From Microbispora sp. ZYX-F-249 (GTDB lineage Bacteria; Actinomycetota; Actinomycetes; Streptosporangiales; Streptosporangiaceae): DNA of 64,000 bases. Within the stretch, counting starts at the first letter, position 1, and every line of letters begins with the position of its first letter. Below the pieces are notes generated by a model. That model was not told the DNA's origin. It saw only the letters and a program-made list of their open reading frames with translations, and ran no database searches. Shown here piece after piece: positions 1 through 8,698 of the stretch. Made by a program: the position numbers and the translations under genes. The stretch covers positions 1 to 64,000 of the forward strand of contig NZ_JBDJAW010000026.1 in NCBI RefSeq assembly GCF_039649665.1, in the 5' to 3' direction.

Positions 1-3
1 GAG

Positions 4-92
4 CGGAGAGCGTGGGATTCGAACCCACGAGACCGGTCACCCGGCCTAGCGGTTTTCAAGACCGCCGCCATCGTCCACTAGGCGAGCTCTCC
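4..92 (-). tRNA. tRNA-Ser(UGA)
   Basis: Read on the minus strand this is an 89-nt class II tRNA. The 7-bp acceptor stem is GGAGAGC paired with GCTCTCC, followed by discriminator G. The anticodon loop is CTTGAAA with anticodon TGA, so it decodes UCA as serine. A long variable arm lies between the anticodon stem and the T arm (GGTTCGAATCC), as expected for tRNA-Ser. CCA is not encoded. Confidence 0.95.
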
Positions 93-192
93 CCGGCGCC
101 CCGCGCTGGAGGCGCCACGCAGCAGCCTAGCCTCTCACTCGCGGGCACGTGACCGCGACCGCGAAAGAGATCATTCCCGCCCTTTCGATCGC

Positions 193-2769
193 CTACAGGT
201 GGTCGGGAATCTCGGAGAACCTGCGCTCGGACAGCGCCTGCGGGCCGGCGAAGCCGTCGCCCACGGAGGCGGCCAGGCGGAGGTAGGCGTCCCGGGTCGT
301 CTGCTGGAGCCGGTCCAGGTCGATCTCCGCGCCCTCCTCCAGGTGAGGGTCGTACGGCACGCGGACCACGGTGCGGCAGCGGGCGGCGAAGTGGGCCTCC
401 AGCTTGTCGAGGTCGACGGTGGACTTCGACCGGGGCCGTACGCTGCACAGCACGACCGTGGCGGCCCGGACGAGGTCGCCGTAATGGTGCGCCTCCAGCC
501 AGTCCAGCGTGGCCGAGGCCGCGCGGGCGCCGTCCACGGACGGCGAACTGACCAGCACGATCTGATCGGCCATGCCGAGCACGCCCGACATGGCGGAGTG
601 CAGGAGACCGGTGCCGCAGTCGGTGATGCAGATGGAGTAGAAGTTCTCCAGCACCTGCGCCACCGCGTGGTAGTCCTTGGCGCTGAACGCCTCCGACACC
701 GACGGGTCACGGTCCGACGCCAGGATCTCCAGCCGTGAGGGCGTCTGCGAGGTGAAGGCCCGGATGTCGACGTACCGCTTGATCTGCGCACGCTCGTTCA
801 GCAGGTCGCGTACGGTGGCCGCCGTCTCCAGCTCGACCTTGTCGGAGAGCGTTCCACGGTCGGGGTTGGCGTCGACGGCGATGACACGGTCGCCGCGCAC
901 CTGCGCGAGCGTGGCGCCGAGGCCGACGGTCGTCGTGGTCTTCCCCACGCCCCCCTTGAGGCTGAGCACGGCGACCCGGTGGTGGCCGGTGGCGACGGGC
1001 GTGCGGGCACGCTGCACGAGTTCACGGCGCCGCCGCACCTCCGGGGCCTCGCCCGGCTTGATCAGTCCGGCCGACGCCTTGTAGACCAGCCGCCGCCAGC
1101 CCGTCGCGGGGGTGTTCCTCCGCCCTCTCAGCAGGGTGACCGGGTCGAGGCTGTCAGCCGTCGGCTTGGACCCTGCCGCCTTCGACCCTGTCGTACGCGC
1201 CGGCGAACTGAAGGCGGAGGCGGGAGGAGCCGGACGGCGCGCGGTCTGGTACGCCTCCCGCTCCGCCACCGCATCCCGTTCCACCGCGGGCGCCTGCTCG
1301 GGTGCGGGGCTCGGTGCCGACGCGCGCTCGGGCGCGGGTGGCGGCACGGGCGTGGGCGCGGGCGTGGGCACCGCGACAGGACCCGGCTCGTACGGCTTCC
1401 GTTCCTCGGCGGCCAGGTCCTCCCGCAGCGAGCCCGTGAAACGGTCCTCGGTGAAGTCAGACGCGGTCTCGGCCCGCGCAGGGCCGAAGGGCCGCTCAGG
1501 GCCGAAGGGCCGCTCAGGGCCGAAGGGCCGCTCAGAGTCGAAGGGCCGCTCAGGGCCCAATGGCCGCTCAGGGCCGAAGGGGCGTGCGGGAGGCTCCTCC
1601 GGCTCGGCGGCGTGTTCCTGCTGTGCGGGCGGCACGGGTACGGCCGGCTCCAGCCAACCCCGCAGCGGCTCCTGCGACGGGGACGGGGACGACTCGCCGG
1701 AGGCCGGTGGGGCGTAGCGCTTGACGGACTCGCTGCCGGAGAAGGTCCTGACGTTGTAGGAGTCGGTGTCCACGGGGGAACCGGGGATGACGCCGCCGAA
1801 GCCCCGTTCGCCGAACAGGGGGGCGGTGAAGGGCGAGGAACCGCCCGGCGGCGGGATGGGATGGCCGTCGTCGTCCGGCTCCTGGTCGCCGCTCGGGGAC
1901 TCCGCCGTCGCCTCCGAAGGCTCCGGCTTCGCGTCGGAAGACGGACCGAAGGACGTCGCGAAGGAGGACCCGGCCGAGCGGTCCTGCGCCTGTCCGTAGG
2001 ACGACTCGGCCGCCGGCTCGTAGGACGACTCGGACGGCGAACCGTAAGAGGACTCGGACGCCGAGCCGTAGGACGTTTCGAAGGACGGGGCGCTGACGGG
2101 GCCGGTCGACGCGGCGGACGTCTCCGAGCCGAATGCGGTGCCCTCCGGGGACGTCTCCGAGCCAGATGCGGGGCCCTCGTCGGCTGCCTCCGAAGCGGCC
2201 GGCGCGTCCTCGCCCTCCTCCGAGGACGAGGGCTGGGGCCTGGTCACGAAGACCGTGTCACCGAAGCCCGTGTCGCCGAAGGCCGAATCACCCAGGCCGG
2301 TGTCACGGAAACCACTGTCACCGAAAGCCGTCTCGCCGTAGCCCGATTCGGTGCCATACGCGGACCCAAATTCGGACTTTTCATCACTTTCATACCCAAA
2401 GCCGCCCAAATAGCCGCCGAAGGCGGACTCCCGGATGGGACTGGTGGCAGACGCCTCGGCGGCCTCCGAGGCCTCGTGGGTCTCCGCGTCCTCCCGCGAC
2501 GGGGCGCCGTACGCGGAGCCGGTCGCGCTGTCGGCGGCGCCGCGAAGCAGCCCGCCGGAGGCGGGCTCGGACGGGACGAGGCTCCAGGGGTCGGCGGGGT
2601 ACGGGGAGGCGGACTCGGGGTCGGCGGGCGGCGGCTGTGGAGAGGCGAGGGTGGCGGAGGTGACCGCGCTGACCGCTATCTCCACCTCGTCGGGCATCTC
2701 CTTGATCGCGTCGAGCCACGCGAGCTGGTCCTCGAGAGAATGGGGATCCTCACGATCATGTCTCGCCAC
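193..2769 (-). CDS. MinD/ParA-like P-loop ATPase with long repetitive N-terminus
   Basis: An 858-residue protein with two parts. Residues about 590-858 form a MinD/ParA ATPase with a deviant Walker A (LSLKGGVGKTTTT, about 600-612), the AVDANPDRGTL switch and a later LVSSP motif. Residues 1-560 are low-complexity Ser/Glu/Pro/Gly sequence rich in repeats: FGDT-type units, ESSYG units and tandem FGPERP hexapeptides. The GTG start at 2769 has GAGGGGG upstream. Such fusions are known in actinobacteria as MinD-like or EspI-like proteins, some tied to type VII secretion or polar positioning. No ESX gene is seen here, so the role is open. Transcribed divergently from the quinone oxidoreductase gene. 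Confidence 0.85.
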   Translation of the reverse strand: MARHDREDPHSLEDQLAWLDAIKEMPDEVEIAVSAVTSATLASPQPPPADPESASPYPADPWSLVPSEPASGGLLRGAADSATGSAYGAPSREDAETHEASEAAEASATSPIRESAFGGYLGGFGYESDEKSEFGSAYGTESGYGETAFGDSGFRDTGLGDSAFGDTGFGDTVFVTRPQPSSSEEGEDAPAASEAADEGPASGSETSPEGTAFGSETSAASTGPVSAPSFETSYGSASESSYGSPSESSYEPAAESSYGQAQDRSAGSSFATSFGPSSDAKPEPSEATAESPSGDQEPDDDGHPIPPPGGSSPFTAPLFGERGFGGVIPGSPVDTDSYNVRTFSGSESVKRYAPPASGESSPSPSQEPLRGWLEPAVPVPPAQQEHAAEPEEPPARPFGPERPLGPERPFDSERPFGPERPFGPERPFGPARAETASDFTEDRFTGSLREDLAAEERKPYEPGPVAVPTPAPTPVPPPAPERASAPSPAPEQAPAVERDAVAEREAYQTARRPAPPASAFSSPARTTGSKAAGSKPTADSLDPVTLLRGRRNTPATGWRRLVYKASAGLIKPGEAPEVRRRRELVQRARTPVATGHHRVAVLSLKGGVGKTTTTVGLGATLAQVRGDRVIAVDANPDRGTLSDKVELETAATVRDLLNERAQIKRYVDIRAFTSQTPSRLEILASDRDPSVSEAFSAKDYHAVAQVLENFYSICITDCGTGLLHSAMSGVLGMADQIVLVSSPSVDGARAASATLDWLEAHHYGDLVRAATVVLCSVRPRSKSTVDLDKLEAHFAARCRTVVRVPYDPHLEEGAEIDLDRLQQTTRDAYLRLAASVGDGFAGPQALSERRFSEIPDHL
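1479..1587. repeat. 18-bp tandem repeat coding FGPERP units
   Basis: About six imperfect copies of an 18-bp unit containing GGGCCGAAGGGCCGCTCA lie head to tail inside the MinD-like gene. On the coding (minus) strand they encode FGPERP hexapeptides with variants such as LGPERP and FDSERP. The length is a multiple of three, so copy-number change would keep the frame. Confidence 0.85.
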
Positions 2770-2883
2770 CGTGTACCCCCTCGGGCTGGGCTAATGGGGT
2801 AGCAAACACATTGCAGATTAGCGCCACGTAACCCGGTGAATACGGGCAACCGCCGAGTTCTCCGCCACGCTACTTTAGGTCAC

Positions 2884-3846
2884 ATGCGTGCGATAGTGAT
2901 TTCCGAACCCGGCGGACCTGAGGTTTTGGCCTGGCAGGAAGTCCCCGACCCGCGTCCCGCCGCAGGTGAGGTGGTCATCGACGTCGCCGCGTCGGCCGTC
3001 AACCGGGCGGACCTGCTCCAGCGCCGCGGCTTCTACCCGCCGCCGCCCGGCGCCTCCGAGATCCCCGGGCTGGAGTGCTCCGGAGTGATCATAGAGGTCG
3101 GGGAGAACGTCCCGCACCTCGCGCCGGGCGACCGGGTCTGCGCCCTGCTCGCGGGCGGCGGGTACGCCGAGCGGGTGGCGGTCCCCTGGCAGCAGGTGAT
3201 GCCGGCGCCGGAGGGAATCTCGCTGGAGGAGGCCGCCGGCCTTCCCGAGGTCGCCTGCACGGTGTGGTCGAACGTCTTCATGACCGCCCGCCTGAGGAAG
3301 GGCGAGACCCTGCTCGTCCACGGCGGCGCGAGCGGCATCGGCACCATGGCCATCCAGCTCGCCAAGGCGTACGGCTCCCGCGTGCTGGTGACGGCGGGGT
3401 CGCCCGAGAAGATCGAGCGGTGCCGCGAGCTGGGCGCGGACGAGGCCGTGAACTACCGCGAGGAGGACTTCGCCGAGCGGTTCGAGGGCCGGGCCGACGT
3501 CATCCTCGACATCATGGGCGCCAAGTATCTGCCGGGAAACCTGAGTGCCCTCGCCACCGGCGGGCGGCTGGTCGTCATCGGCATGCAGGGCGGCACGAAG
3601 GGCGAGCTCGACCTCGGCGTGCTGCTCGCCAAGCGGGCGGCGGTCCACGCGACCGCCCTGCGCAGCCGGCCAGCCGACGACAAGGGCGTGATCTGCCGCG
3701 GCGTCGTCGACAACGTCTGGCCGCTGGTCGCGGCCGGGTCCGTACGGCCCGTGGTGCACGAGCGGATCCCCCTCGACCAGGCCGCCCGCGCCCATCAGGC
3801 GCTCGAAGAAGGGGAACACGTCGGCAAACTCCTGCTGGTCAGGTGA
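2884..3846 (+). CDS. NAD(P)H:quinone oxidoreductase (zinc-independent MDR family)
   Basis: A 320-residue medium-chain dehydrogenase/reductase of the quinone oxidoreductase (PIG3-like) group, expected to reduce quinones with NADPH. The N-terminal GroES-like fold runs to about residue 125. The Rossmann fold follows, with the cofactor motif HGGASGIGTMAIQLAKA at about 144-160. The catalytic-zinc ligands of true alcohol dehydrogenases are absent, as usual for this subgroup. I chose ATG 2884 (MRAIVISEPGG) over an upstream in-frame start because homology begins there. It is divergent from the MinD-like gene, with a 114-bp shared promoter region. Confidence 0.9.
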   Translation: MRAIVISEPGGPEVLAWQEVPDPRPAAGEVVIDVAASAVNRADLLQRRGFYPPPPGASEIPGLECSGVIIEVGENVPHLAPGDRVCALLAGGGYAERVAVPWQQVMPAPEGISLEEAAGLPEVACTVWSNVFMTARLRKGETLLVHGGASGIGTMAIQLAKAYGSRVLVTAGSPEKIERCRELGADEAVNYREEDFAERFEGRADVILDIMGAKYLPGNLSALATGGRLVVIGMQGGTKGELDLGVLLAKRAAVHATALRSRPADDKGVICRGVVDNVWPLVAAGSVRPVVHERIPLDQAARAHQALEEGEHVGKLLLVR

Positions 3847-3972
3847 GTTAGGTTGGATCGGGTCGGGAGTGCCTGACGACGCCGCCCCGTCGCACGGCAG
3901 GGCCGTGGTCCGGCAGGCACGACCTGGCACGGTGTGCCCCAGCGGAGCGAATTCAGGAGTTGTAAGCGATCG

Positions 3973-4500
3973 ATGAACGCAGACGAGAGCACGCCGCAGA
4001 TCGTGGTCGTGGGGCCGCAGGGCCTTTCGGTCTCCGGCGGCAACGGTAAGGGCGAGCACGAGGAGCGGTCCGTCGCCGACCTGGTGGAGCAGCCCGCCAA
4101 GGTGATGCGGATCGGCAGCATGATCCGCCAGCTGTTGGAGGAGGTGCGGGCGGCTCCTCTCGACGAGGCCAGCCGCAAGCGGCTCAAGGACATCCACCAG
4201 AGCTCCATAAAGGAGCTCGAGGAGGGCCTGGCTCCCGAGCTGGTGGAGGAGCTGGAGCGGTTGTCCCTGCCGTTCAGCGACGAGAGCGACACCGCGCCCA
4301 GCGACGCGGAGCTTCGGGTCGCGCACGCCCAGCTCGTCGGCTGGCTGGAGGGCCTGTTCCACGGCATCCAGACCACGCTGTTCGCCCAGCAGATGGCCGC
4401 CCGGGCGCAACTGGAGCAGATGCGCCGCGCACTCCCCGGCGGGATGGGCCAGGCCGCGCAGGACGACCAGGGCCACCGCGCGGGCGGCCCCTACCTCTAG
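3973..4500 (+). CDS. bpa: Bacterial proteasome activator Bpa (DUF2587)
   Basis: A 175-residue protein of the Bpa/PafE family, which forms a dodecameric ATP-independent ring that docks on the 20S proteasome and feeds it unfolded proteins. The helical core is clear (VRIGSMIRQLLEEVRAAPLD-like segment, then ELEEGLAPELVEELERLSLP). The C-terminus ends GGPYL, where M. tuberculosis Bpa ends in a GQYL motif that inserts into the proteasome alpha-ring pockets. The YL end is kept and the Gln is replaced by Pro. ATG 3973 was chosen because the upstream in-frame extension looks non-coding. The gene stands alone after the quinone oxidoreductase. Confidence 0.9.
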   Translation: MNADESTPQIVVVGPQGLSVSGGNGKGEHEERSVADLVEQPAKVMRIGSMIRQLLEEVRAAPLDEASRKRLKDIHQSSIKELEEGLAPELVEELERLSLPFSDESDTAPSDAELRVAHAQLVGWLEGLFHGIQTTLFAQQMAARAQLEQMRRALPGGMGQAAQDDQGHRAGGPYL

Positions 4501-4519
4501 ACCCCCCGAACGCGCTGAC

Positions 4520-5317
4520 TCAGAACAGGGTCTCGAGCACGACCGCCACACCGTCGTCGTTGTTGGCCGCCGTCACGTGATCGACGGCGGCCAGCACGTC
4601 GGGGTGGGCGTTCGCCACGGCGTACGAGACGCCGGCCCAGGTGAGCATCGGCAGGTCGTTCGGCATGTCGCCGAACGCGACCACCTCCGCGGGCTTGATC
4701 CCCCGCTCCTCGGCCAGCGTGGCCAGCGCCGTGGCCTTCGTCACACCGTGCGCGCTCATCTCGATCAGCGCCCGTCCGCTGGAGTGGGTCGGGGTCACGA
4801 TGTCACCGACGATCTCCAGCACCCCGCGGTGCAACTCGTCGGGGTCCATCGAGGGGTGCTGCGCGAGCAGCTTGGCGCACGGCCGGGCCGTCAGTGCCGA
4901 GATCGCCAACTCCCGGCCGAAGGACAGCTCCCGGGCGTCCCACCCGCCCAGCGGATAGTCGGCCTCGTGCGCGAAGCCCCCCTCGTACTCGACGGAGAAC
5001 GTGAGATCCGGCACATGCCGCCGCAGGCGGGCGACGCACTCCTCGAGGACGTCGGACGCGATCAGGTGCGACTCCACGATCTCCTCGGTGTGGAGGTCGT
5101 ACACGAGCGCGCCGTTCGCGCAGATCGCGAGCCCGCGGTGCCGTACGGCCCCCGCGACGGTGTGCATCCACCGCGGCGGCCGGCCGGTGACGAAGACGAG
5201 GGTGCCGCCCGACTCCTCCACCCGGGCGAAGGCGGCGGCCGTACGAGGAGAGATCGTGCCGTCGGTGCGCAGAGCTGTGCCGTCGAGGTCTGTGGCGACG
5301 AGGCGGGGGCAGGTCAT
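4520..5317 (-). CDS. HAD-superfamily (Cof-type) phosphatase
   Basis: A 265-residue Cof/YidA-type HAD hydrolase, a soluble Mg2+-dependent phosphatase usually acting on small sugar or nucleotide phosphates. Motif I is DLDGT at about residues 10-14 (nucleophile Asp10, acid/base Asp12). Motif IV is FGDMPND near residue 210, and VFVTGRPP carries motif II. The large C2 cap lies between motifs II and III. It is convergent with bpa (19 bp between stops). The substrate cannot be read from sequence. Confidence 0.88.
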   Translation of the reverse strand: MTCPRLVATDLDGTALRTDGTISPRTAAAFARVEESGGTLVFVTGRPPRWMHTVAGAVRHRGLAICANGALVYDLHTEEIVESHLIASDVLEECVARLRRHVPDLTFSVEYEGGFAHEADYPLGGWDARELSFGRELAISALTARPCAKLLAQHPSMDPDELHRGVLEIVGDIVTPTHSSGRALIEMSAHGVTKATALATLAEERGIKPAEVVAFGDMPNDLPMLTWAGVSYAVANAHPDVLAAVDHVTAANNDDGVAVVLETLF

Positions 5318-5557
5318 GACAGGTTCCAGTGTGCACCGAGATATGCCATGGCATGTCCTCGGCCACCCCCCGGGCGAGAAATCTCCTCCAGACGTGGAAC
5401 ACCAACGGGCTACATAGTGTTAGATGTGAAGGCGTTGTATTAGCTGTTCCCGTAGCGAAAACCAGTTTGACTGTATGAGCCACCCGGGGAGCTGTGCGAC
5501 ACACCCGGGGTCCACGAGGTGTGGTCCCCAAGATTCACTTCCTTAGGGAGAGCAGTA
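5318..5557. promoter_or_regulatory. Leader and promoter region of the cold-shock gene
   Basis: This 240-bp stretch separates the divergent HAD and cold-shock genes and is less GC-rich than its neighbours. It holds a perfect 12-bp palindrome ATGCCATGGCAT (5343-5354), a possible -35 box TTGACT near 5468, and a foldable GGGG...CCCC stretch (about 5509-5531) just before the cold-shock RBS. Long structured leaders are typical of CspA-type mRNAs. No promoter is proven here. Confidence 0.4.
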
Positions 5558-5761
5558 ATGGCTCAGGGAACCGTCAAGTGGTTCAACGCTGAGAAGGGCT
5601 TCGGCTTCATCGCACCGGACGGCGGCGAGCCCGACGTGTTCGTGCACTTCTCCGCGATCACGGGCAGCGGCTACCGCAACCTGGAGGACGGCCAGCGGGT
5701 CGAGTTCGAGGTCATCGCCGGTCCGAAGGGTCCGCAGGCTTCGAACGTCCGCGGCCTCTGA
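5558..5761 (+). CDS. Cold-shock protein (CspA family)
   Basis: A 67-residue single cold-shock domain (OB fold) that binds single-stranded RNA/DNA and acts as an RNA chaperone. RNP1 (KGFGFI) and RNP2 (VFVHF) are both intact. The start ATG 5558 ([14 protein letters not shown]) is fixed by the family N-terminus and by the AGGGAGA ribosome-binding site. A strong hairpin terminator follows 15 bp after the stop, so it is a single-gene transcript. Confidence 0.97.
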   Translation: MAQGTVKWFNAEKGFGFIAPDGGEPDVFVHFSAITGSGYRNLEDGQRVEFEVIAGPKGPQASNVRGL

Positions 5762-5774
5762 CCTGACGTGACGG

Positions 5775-5806
5775 AAGGCGGGGCTCGCCTGGCGAGCCCC
5801 GCCTTT
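5775..5806 (+). terminator. Rho-independent terminator of the cold-shock gene
   Basis: A perfect 13-bp inverted repeat (GGCGGGGCTCGCC and its complement) with a 1-nt centre, extended by an A-T pair on each side and followed by TTT. It lies directly after the cold-shock stop codon. Confidence 0.85.
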
Positions 5807-5819
5807 CGCATGTCCGGGA

Positions 5820-5880
5820 GTGTCCGGACAGGGCAGAGCGGCGCCTGTCCCGGGGTGTCCGGACAGGGCAGAGCGGCGCC
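5820..5880. repeat. 26-bp perfect direct repeat
   Basis: Two identical 26-bp copies (5820-5845 and 5855-5880), each starting GTGTCCGGACAGGGC and ending GCGGCGCC, lie 35 bp apart after the cold-shock terminator. Each copy contains the palindrome TGTCCGGACA. Confidence 0.85.
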
Positions 5881-6217
5881 GACGGGCCCCGCAGCCTGAG
5901 CGGGGTCCTACCCGCACGAGAGCCGGGCCCGGGCGGCCGCGAGGGAGGTCGCCCCGTACACGCGAAAGCCCTCCGCGCATGAAAGTTTCACTCGCGAGGC
6001 CTTCCCGGCGCGCAAATCCCGTCCGAACTGAGAGATTTACATCACACCTGACGGCCCTACCGCCAAGGGCCGCGTTTCGCACTCTTTGGGGCTTTCCGAC
6101 ATCAGAGCCGGCCGGTGCCCGCGCGAATCGCCGCGGCCAGGACTTTCTCACGATGAGACACGAAGACCTCCGGACCCGGCGGTCGCCCGCCGCGCCGGAG
6201 GTCCTCCGCGCAGCCCG
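5881..6217. other. Intergenic region, no gene seen
   Basis: 337 bp between the repeats and the serS stop. I see no ORF with an actinobacterial codon pattern and no convincing RNA gene. The middle part (about 5990-6090) is locally AT-richer. Confidence 0.5.
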
Positions 6218-7483
6218 CTATCGGGACAGCGGCTCCAGGACGTCGAGCCCCACGTACGGCCGCAGCGCCTTGGGCACGACCACCGAGCCGTCGGCCTGCT
6301 GGTGGTTCTCCAGGATCGCCACGATCCAGCGGGTGGTCGCGAGCGTGCCGTTGAGGGTGGCCACGTGCTGCGGCTTGCCGTCCTCGTCCCGGAACCGCAC
6401 CTTCAGGCGACGGGCCTGGAAGTCGGTGCAGTTGGAGGTCGAGGTCAGCTCGCGGTAGCGGCCCTGCGTGGGCACCCAGGCCTCGCAGTCGTACTTGCGC
6501 GCCGCCGACGAGCCGAGGTCGCCGCCCGCCACGTCGATCACGCGGTAGGGCAGCTCGACCTTCTCGAGCATCTCCTTCTCCCAGGCCAGGAGCCGCAGGT
6601 GCTCCTCGTGGGCGTCCTCGGGACGGCAGTAGGAGAACATCTCCACCTTGTCGAACTGGTGGACGCGGATGATCCCCCGGGTGTCCTTGCCGTACGACCC
6701 GGCCTCGCGCCGAAAGCAGGACGACCATCCGGCGTAGCGGAGCGGCAGCGACGCCCGGTCGAGGATCTCGTCGGAGTGGTAGGCCGCCAGCGGCACCTCG
6801 CTGGTGCCGACCAGGTAGAGGTCGTCGGCCTCCAGCCGGTAGACCTCGCTCGCGTGGGCGCCGAGGAAGCCGGTGCCGGCCATCGCCTCGGGCTTGACCA
6901 GCACGGGCGTGATCATCGGCGTGAAGCCGGCCTCGACGGCCTGCTGGATCGCCATGTTCAGCAGCCCGAGCTGGAGCCGCGCGCCGACGCCCTTGAGGAA
7001 GAAGAACCGGGCGCCGGAGACCTTGGCCCCGCGCTCGGTGTCGATCGCGCCGAGCAGCTCGCCCAGCTCGACGTGGTCGCGGGGCTCGAAGTCGAAGACC
7101 GGCTTCTCGCCGACCTCTTCCAGCACCACGTAGTCGTCCTCGCCGCCGGCGGGCGCGCCCTCCTCGACGATGTTCGGCACGGTCATGAGCAGCTCGTCGA
7201 GCTCACTCGCCAGCGCGGCGGCCTCGGCCTCGGCCGCCTTCACCTGCGCGGCCAAGTCCTTCGCGCGGTCGAGCAGCGCCTGGCGCTCGTCTCCGGACGC
7301 GCGGGACACCGACTTGCCGATGCTCTTCTGCTCGGCGCGCAGCGACTCGAAGTTGTTGAGCGCGGCACGGCGGCGCTCATCGAGCGACAGCAGGGTCTCC
7401 ACGACCGAATCGTCCTCGCCGCGGACGCGCTGCGACGCCCGGAGCCGGTCAGGGTCCTCACGAAGGGTTCGCAGGTCAATCAC
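6218..7483 (-). CDS. serS: Seryl-tRNA synthetase
   Basis: A 421-residue class II synthetase that charges tRNA-Ser (and tRNA-Sec where present) with serine. The N-terminal long coiled-coil arm (about 25-105) contacts the long variable arm of tRNA-Ser. The catalytic core has motif 2 ([14 protein letters not shown], about 255-268) and motif 3 ([16 protein letters not shown], near 385-400), plus the [13 protein letters not shown] serine-site segment. The start is GTG 7483 ([12 protein letters not shown]), matching the family N-terminus. pheA lies upstream on the same strand, with only 38 bp between them, so they may be co-transcribed. Confidence 0.97.
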   Translation of the reverse strand: MIDLRTLREDPDRLRASQRVRGEDDSVVETLLSLDERRRAALNNFESLRAEQKSIGKSVSRASGDERQALLDRAKDLAAQVKAAEAEAAALASELDELLMTVPNIVEEGAPAGGEDDYVVLEEVGEKPVFDFEPRDHVELGELLGAIDTERGAKVSGARFFFLKGVGARLQLGLLNMAIQQAVEAGFTPMITPVLVKPEAMAGTGFLGAHASEVYRLEADDLYLVGTSEVPLAAYHSDEILDRASLPLRYAGWSSCFRREAGSYGKDTRGIIRVHQFDKVEMFSYCRPEDAHEEHLRLLAWEKEMLEKVELPYRVIDVAGGDLGSSAARKYDCEAWVPTQGRYRELTSTSNCTDFQARRLKVRFRDEDGKPQHVATLNGTLATTRWIVAILENHQQADGSVVVPKALRPYVGLDVLEPLSR

Positions 7484-7521
7484 GGCTCAAAGGCTACCGG
7501 AGCCGGTGTGGCTTCCGCCCG

Positions 7522-8442
7522 TCAAGCGCGACCGGCGCGGATCTTCGTGAGCCAGTCGGCGGCCTCGGCGAAGTCCGCGTCCGCCGTACCCTCCTTGATC
7601 TGGGTGGGAAGCCGGTCGGCGCGCGGGTAGCTGCCGAGGAAGCGCACGTCGTCGCAGAGCCGGTGCAGGCCGGCCACGGCCTCCCCGACGCGGGCGTCGG
7701 CGATGTGACCCTCGAGATCGAAGTGGAAGAAGTAGCGGCCGATGCCGTCCCCGGTGGGACGCGACTCGATGCGGGTCAGGTTGACCCCGCGGACCGCGAA
7801 CTCGCTCAGCATCTCCAGCAGCGCGCCCGGGTGGTCGTCGCGGAGGAAGGCCACGAGCGAGGTGCGGTCGGCTCCGGTGGGCTCGGACAGCCGCCCCGGA
7901 CGGTTCACCTTGATGAACCGGGTGACGGTGTCGGAGCGGTCGCCGATGTTCGAGGCGATCGCGTCGAGCGCGTAGTACTCCCCGGCGATGGCCGGGCTGA
8001 TCGCCGCGTCGTACGGAGACTCGGGAGAGGCGACCTCCTGCGCGGCGGCGGCCGTCGAGGACGCCGCGATCACCACGGCGCCGGGCAGCTCACGCTCGAT
8101 GTACCCACGGCACTGGGTGTGGGCCGCCGGGTGCGTGATGACCCGCTTGATCTGCGCCAGCTCGGTGCCGGGCCGCACCAGCAGGGAGAACTCGACCGGA
8201 AGCAGCCACTCGCCGGTGATGTGGAGCGGCCTCCCCCCGGCCAGCTCGTCGAGGGTCTGAGTGATCGCCCCCTCCACCGAGTTCTCCAGCGGGACGACCG
8301 CGCCGTCCGCCTCGCCGTCGCGGGCGGCGTCGAGCGCGGCTCCGACGTTGGCGCAGGGCAGGCGCTCGGCGTCCGGCTCCAGGAGTCGCAGGGCCGCCTC
8401 ACAGAAGGTGCCCTGAGGCCCCAGGTACGCGAGCTTCGACAT
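7522..8442 (-). CDS. pheA: Prephenate dehydratase
   Basis: A 306-residue monofunctional enzyme converting prephenate to phenylpyruvate in phenylalanine synthesis. The PDT domain (1-180) begins MSKLAYLGPQGTFCEAA and carries the catalytic Thr-Arg-Phe triplet at 174-176. The ACT regulatory domain (about 195-275) has the phenylalanine-binding ESRP motif at 226-229, so feedback inhibition by Phe is expected. There is no chorismate mutase domain. ATG 8442 is taken as start because the long in-frame extension upstream runs through DnaA-box-like and repeat DNA and lacks homology. Confidence 0.95.
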   Translation of the reverse strand: MSKLAYLGPQGTFCEAALRLLEPDAERLPCANVGAALDAARDGEADGAVVPLENSVEGAITQTLDELAGGRPLHITGEWLLPVEFSLLVRPGTELAQIKRVITHPAAHTQCRGYIERELPGAVVIAASSTAAAAQEVASPESPYDAAISPAIAGEYYALDAIASNIGDRSDTVTRFIKVNRPGRLSEPTGADRTSLVAFLRDDHPGALLEMLSEFAVRGVNLTRIESRPTGDGIGRYFFHFDLEGHIADARVGEAVAGLHRLCDDVRFLGSYPRADRLPTQIKEGTADADFAEAADWLTKIRAGRA

Positions 8443-8494
8443 GTCCTCAAGGGTATCCGCAGGTTGGTGTGGCGAGCATGCGAAAAACACTCCC

Positions 8495-8532
8495 TGTGGA
8501 CAACTCCGCGGGTCCGCTTGCCCTGTGGACGG
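8495..8532. promoter_or_regulatory. DnaA-box-like pair upstream of pheA
   Basis: TGTGGACAA at 8495-8503 is, on the minus strand, TTGTCCACA, the high-GC actinobacterial DnaA box. A second near match, TGTGGACGG, lies at 8524-8532, both copies inside the shared word CCCTGTGGAC. They lie in a 227-bp gene-free stretch (8443-8669). No AT-rich unwinding element is seen, so this would be a DnaA-binding or titration site rather than an origin. Confidence 0.5.
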
Positions 8533-8577
8533 CCCGCGTCGGCGCTGGTCAGCGGGAGGCACCAGGCGCCGCCGGAA

Positions 8578-8698
8578 GACACCGTGCGCCAGCGGAGGGC
8601 GCGGAGCGTCACATGAGCAACGCAGTGCGTCAGCAGGAGACCCGGTGCGTCTGTGAAAGGCACCGTGCGTCAGCGAGGGACGCGGTGCGGCTCGGCCT
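8578..8698. repeat. Imperfect ~40-bp tandem repeat, three copies
   Basis: Three diverged units start near 8578, 8619 and 8659, with a period of 40-41 bp. The shared core is close to CACCGTGCGTCAGCG followed by a GA-rich GACGCGG. The last unit runs into the 3' end of the DUF4446 gene and supplies its last codons. Confidence 0.65.

Noticed and set aside
1479-1587. CRISPR-like array
   Set aside because: The repeats are contiguous 18-bp coding units without spacers. No CRISPR array was seen anywhere in the window.
979-2802. 607-residue plus-strand ORF
   Set aside because: It is the antisense of the MinD-like gene: Arg/Gly-rich, no family features, and it runs through its repeats. The minus-strand frame has a clear ATPase domain and RBS.
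6086-7630. 514-residue plus-strand ORF
   Set aside because: Antisense of serS; the composition is typical of shadow frames and no motif is visible.
8495-8532. Chromosomal origin (oriC)
   Set aside because: Only two DnaA-box-like sites, no AT-rich unwinding region and no dnaA/dnaN nearby.
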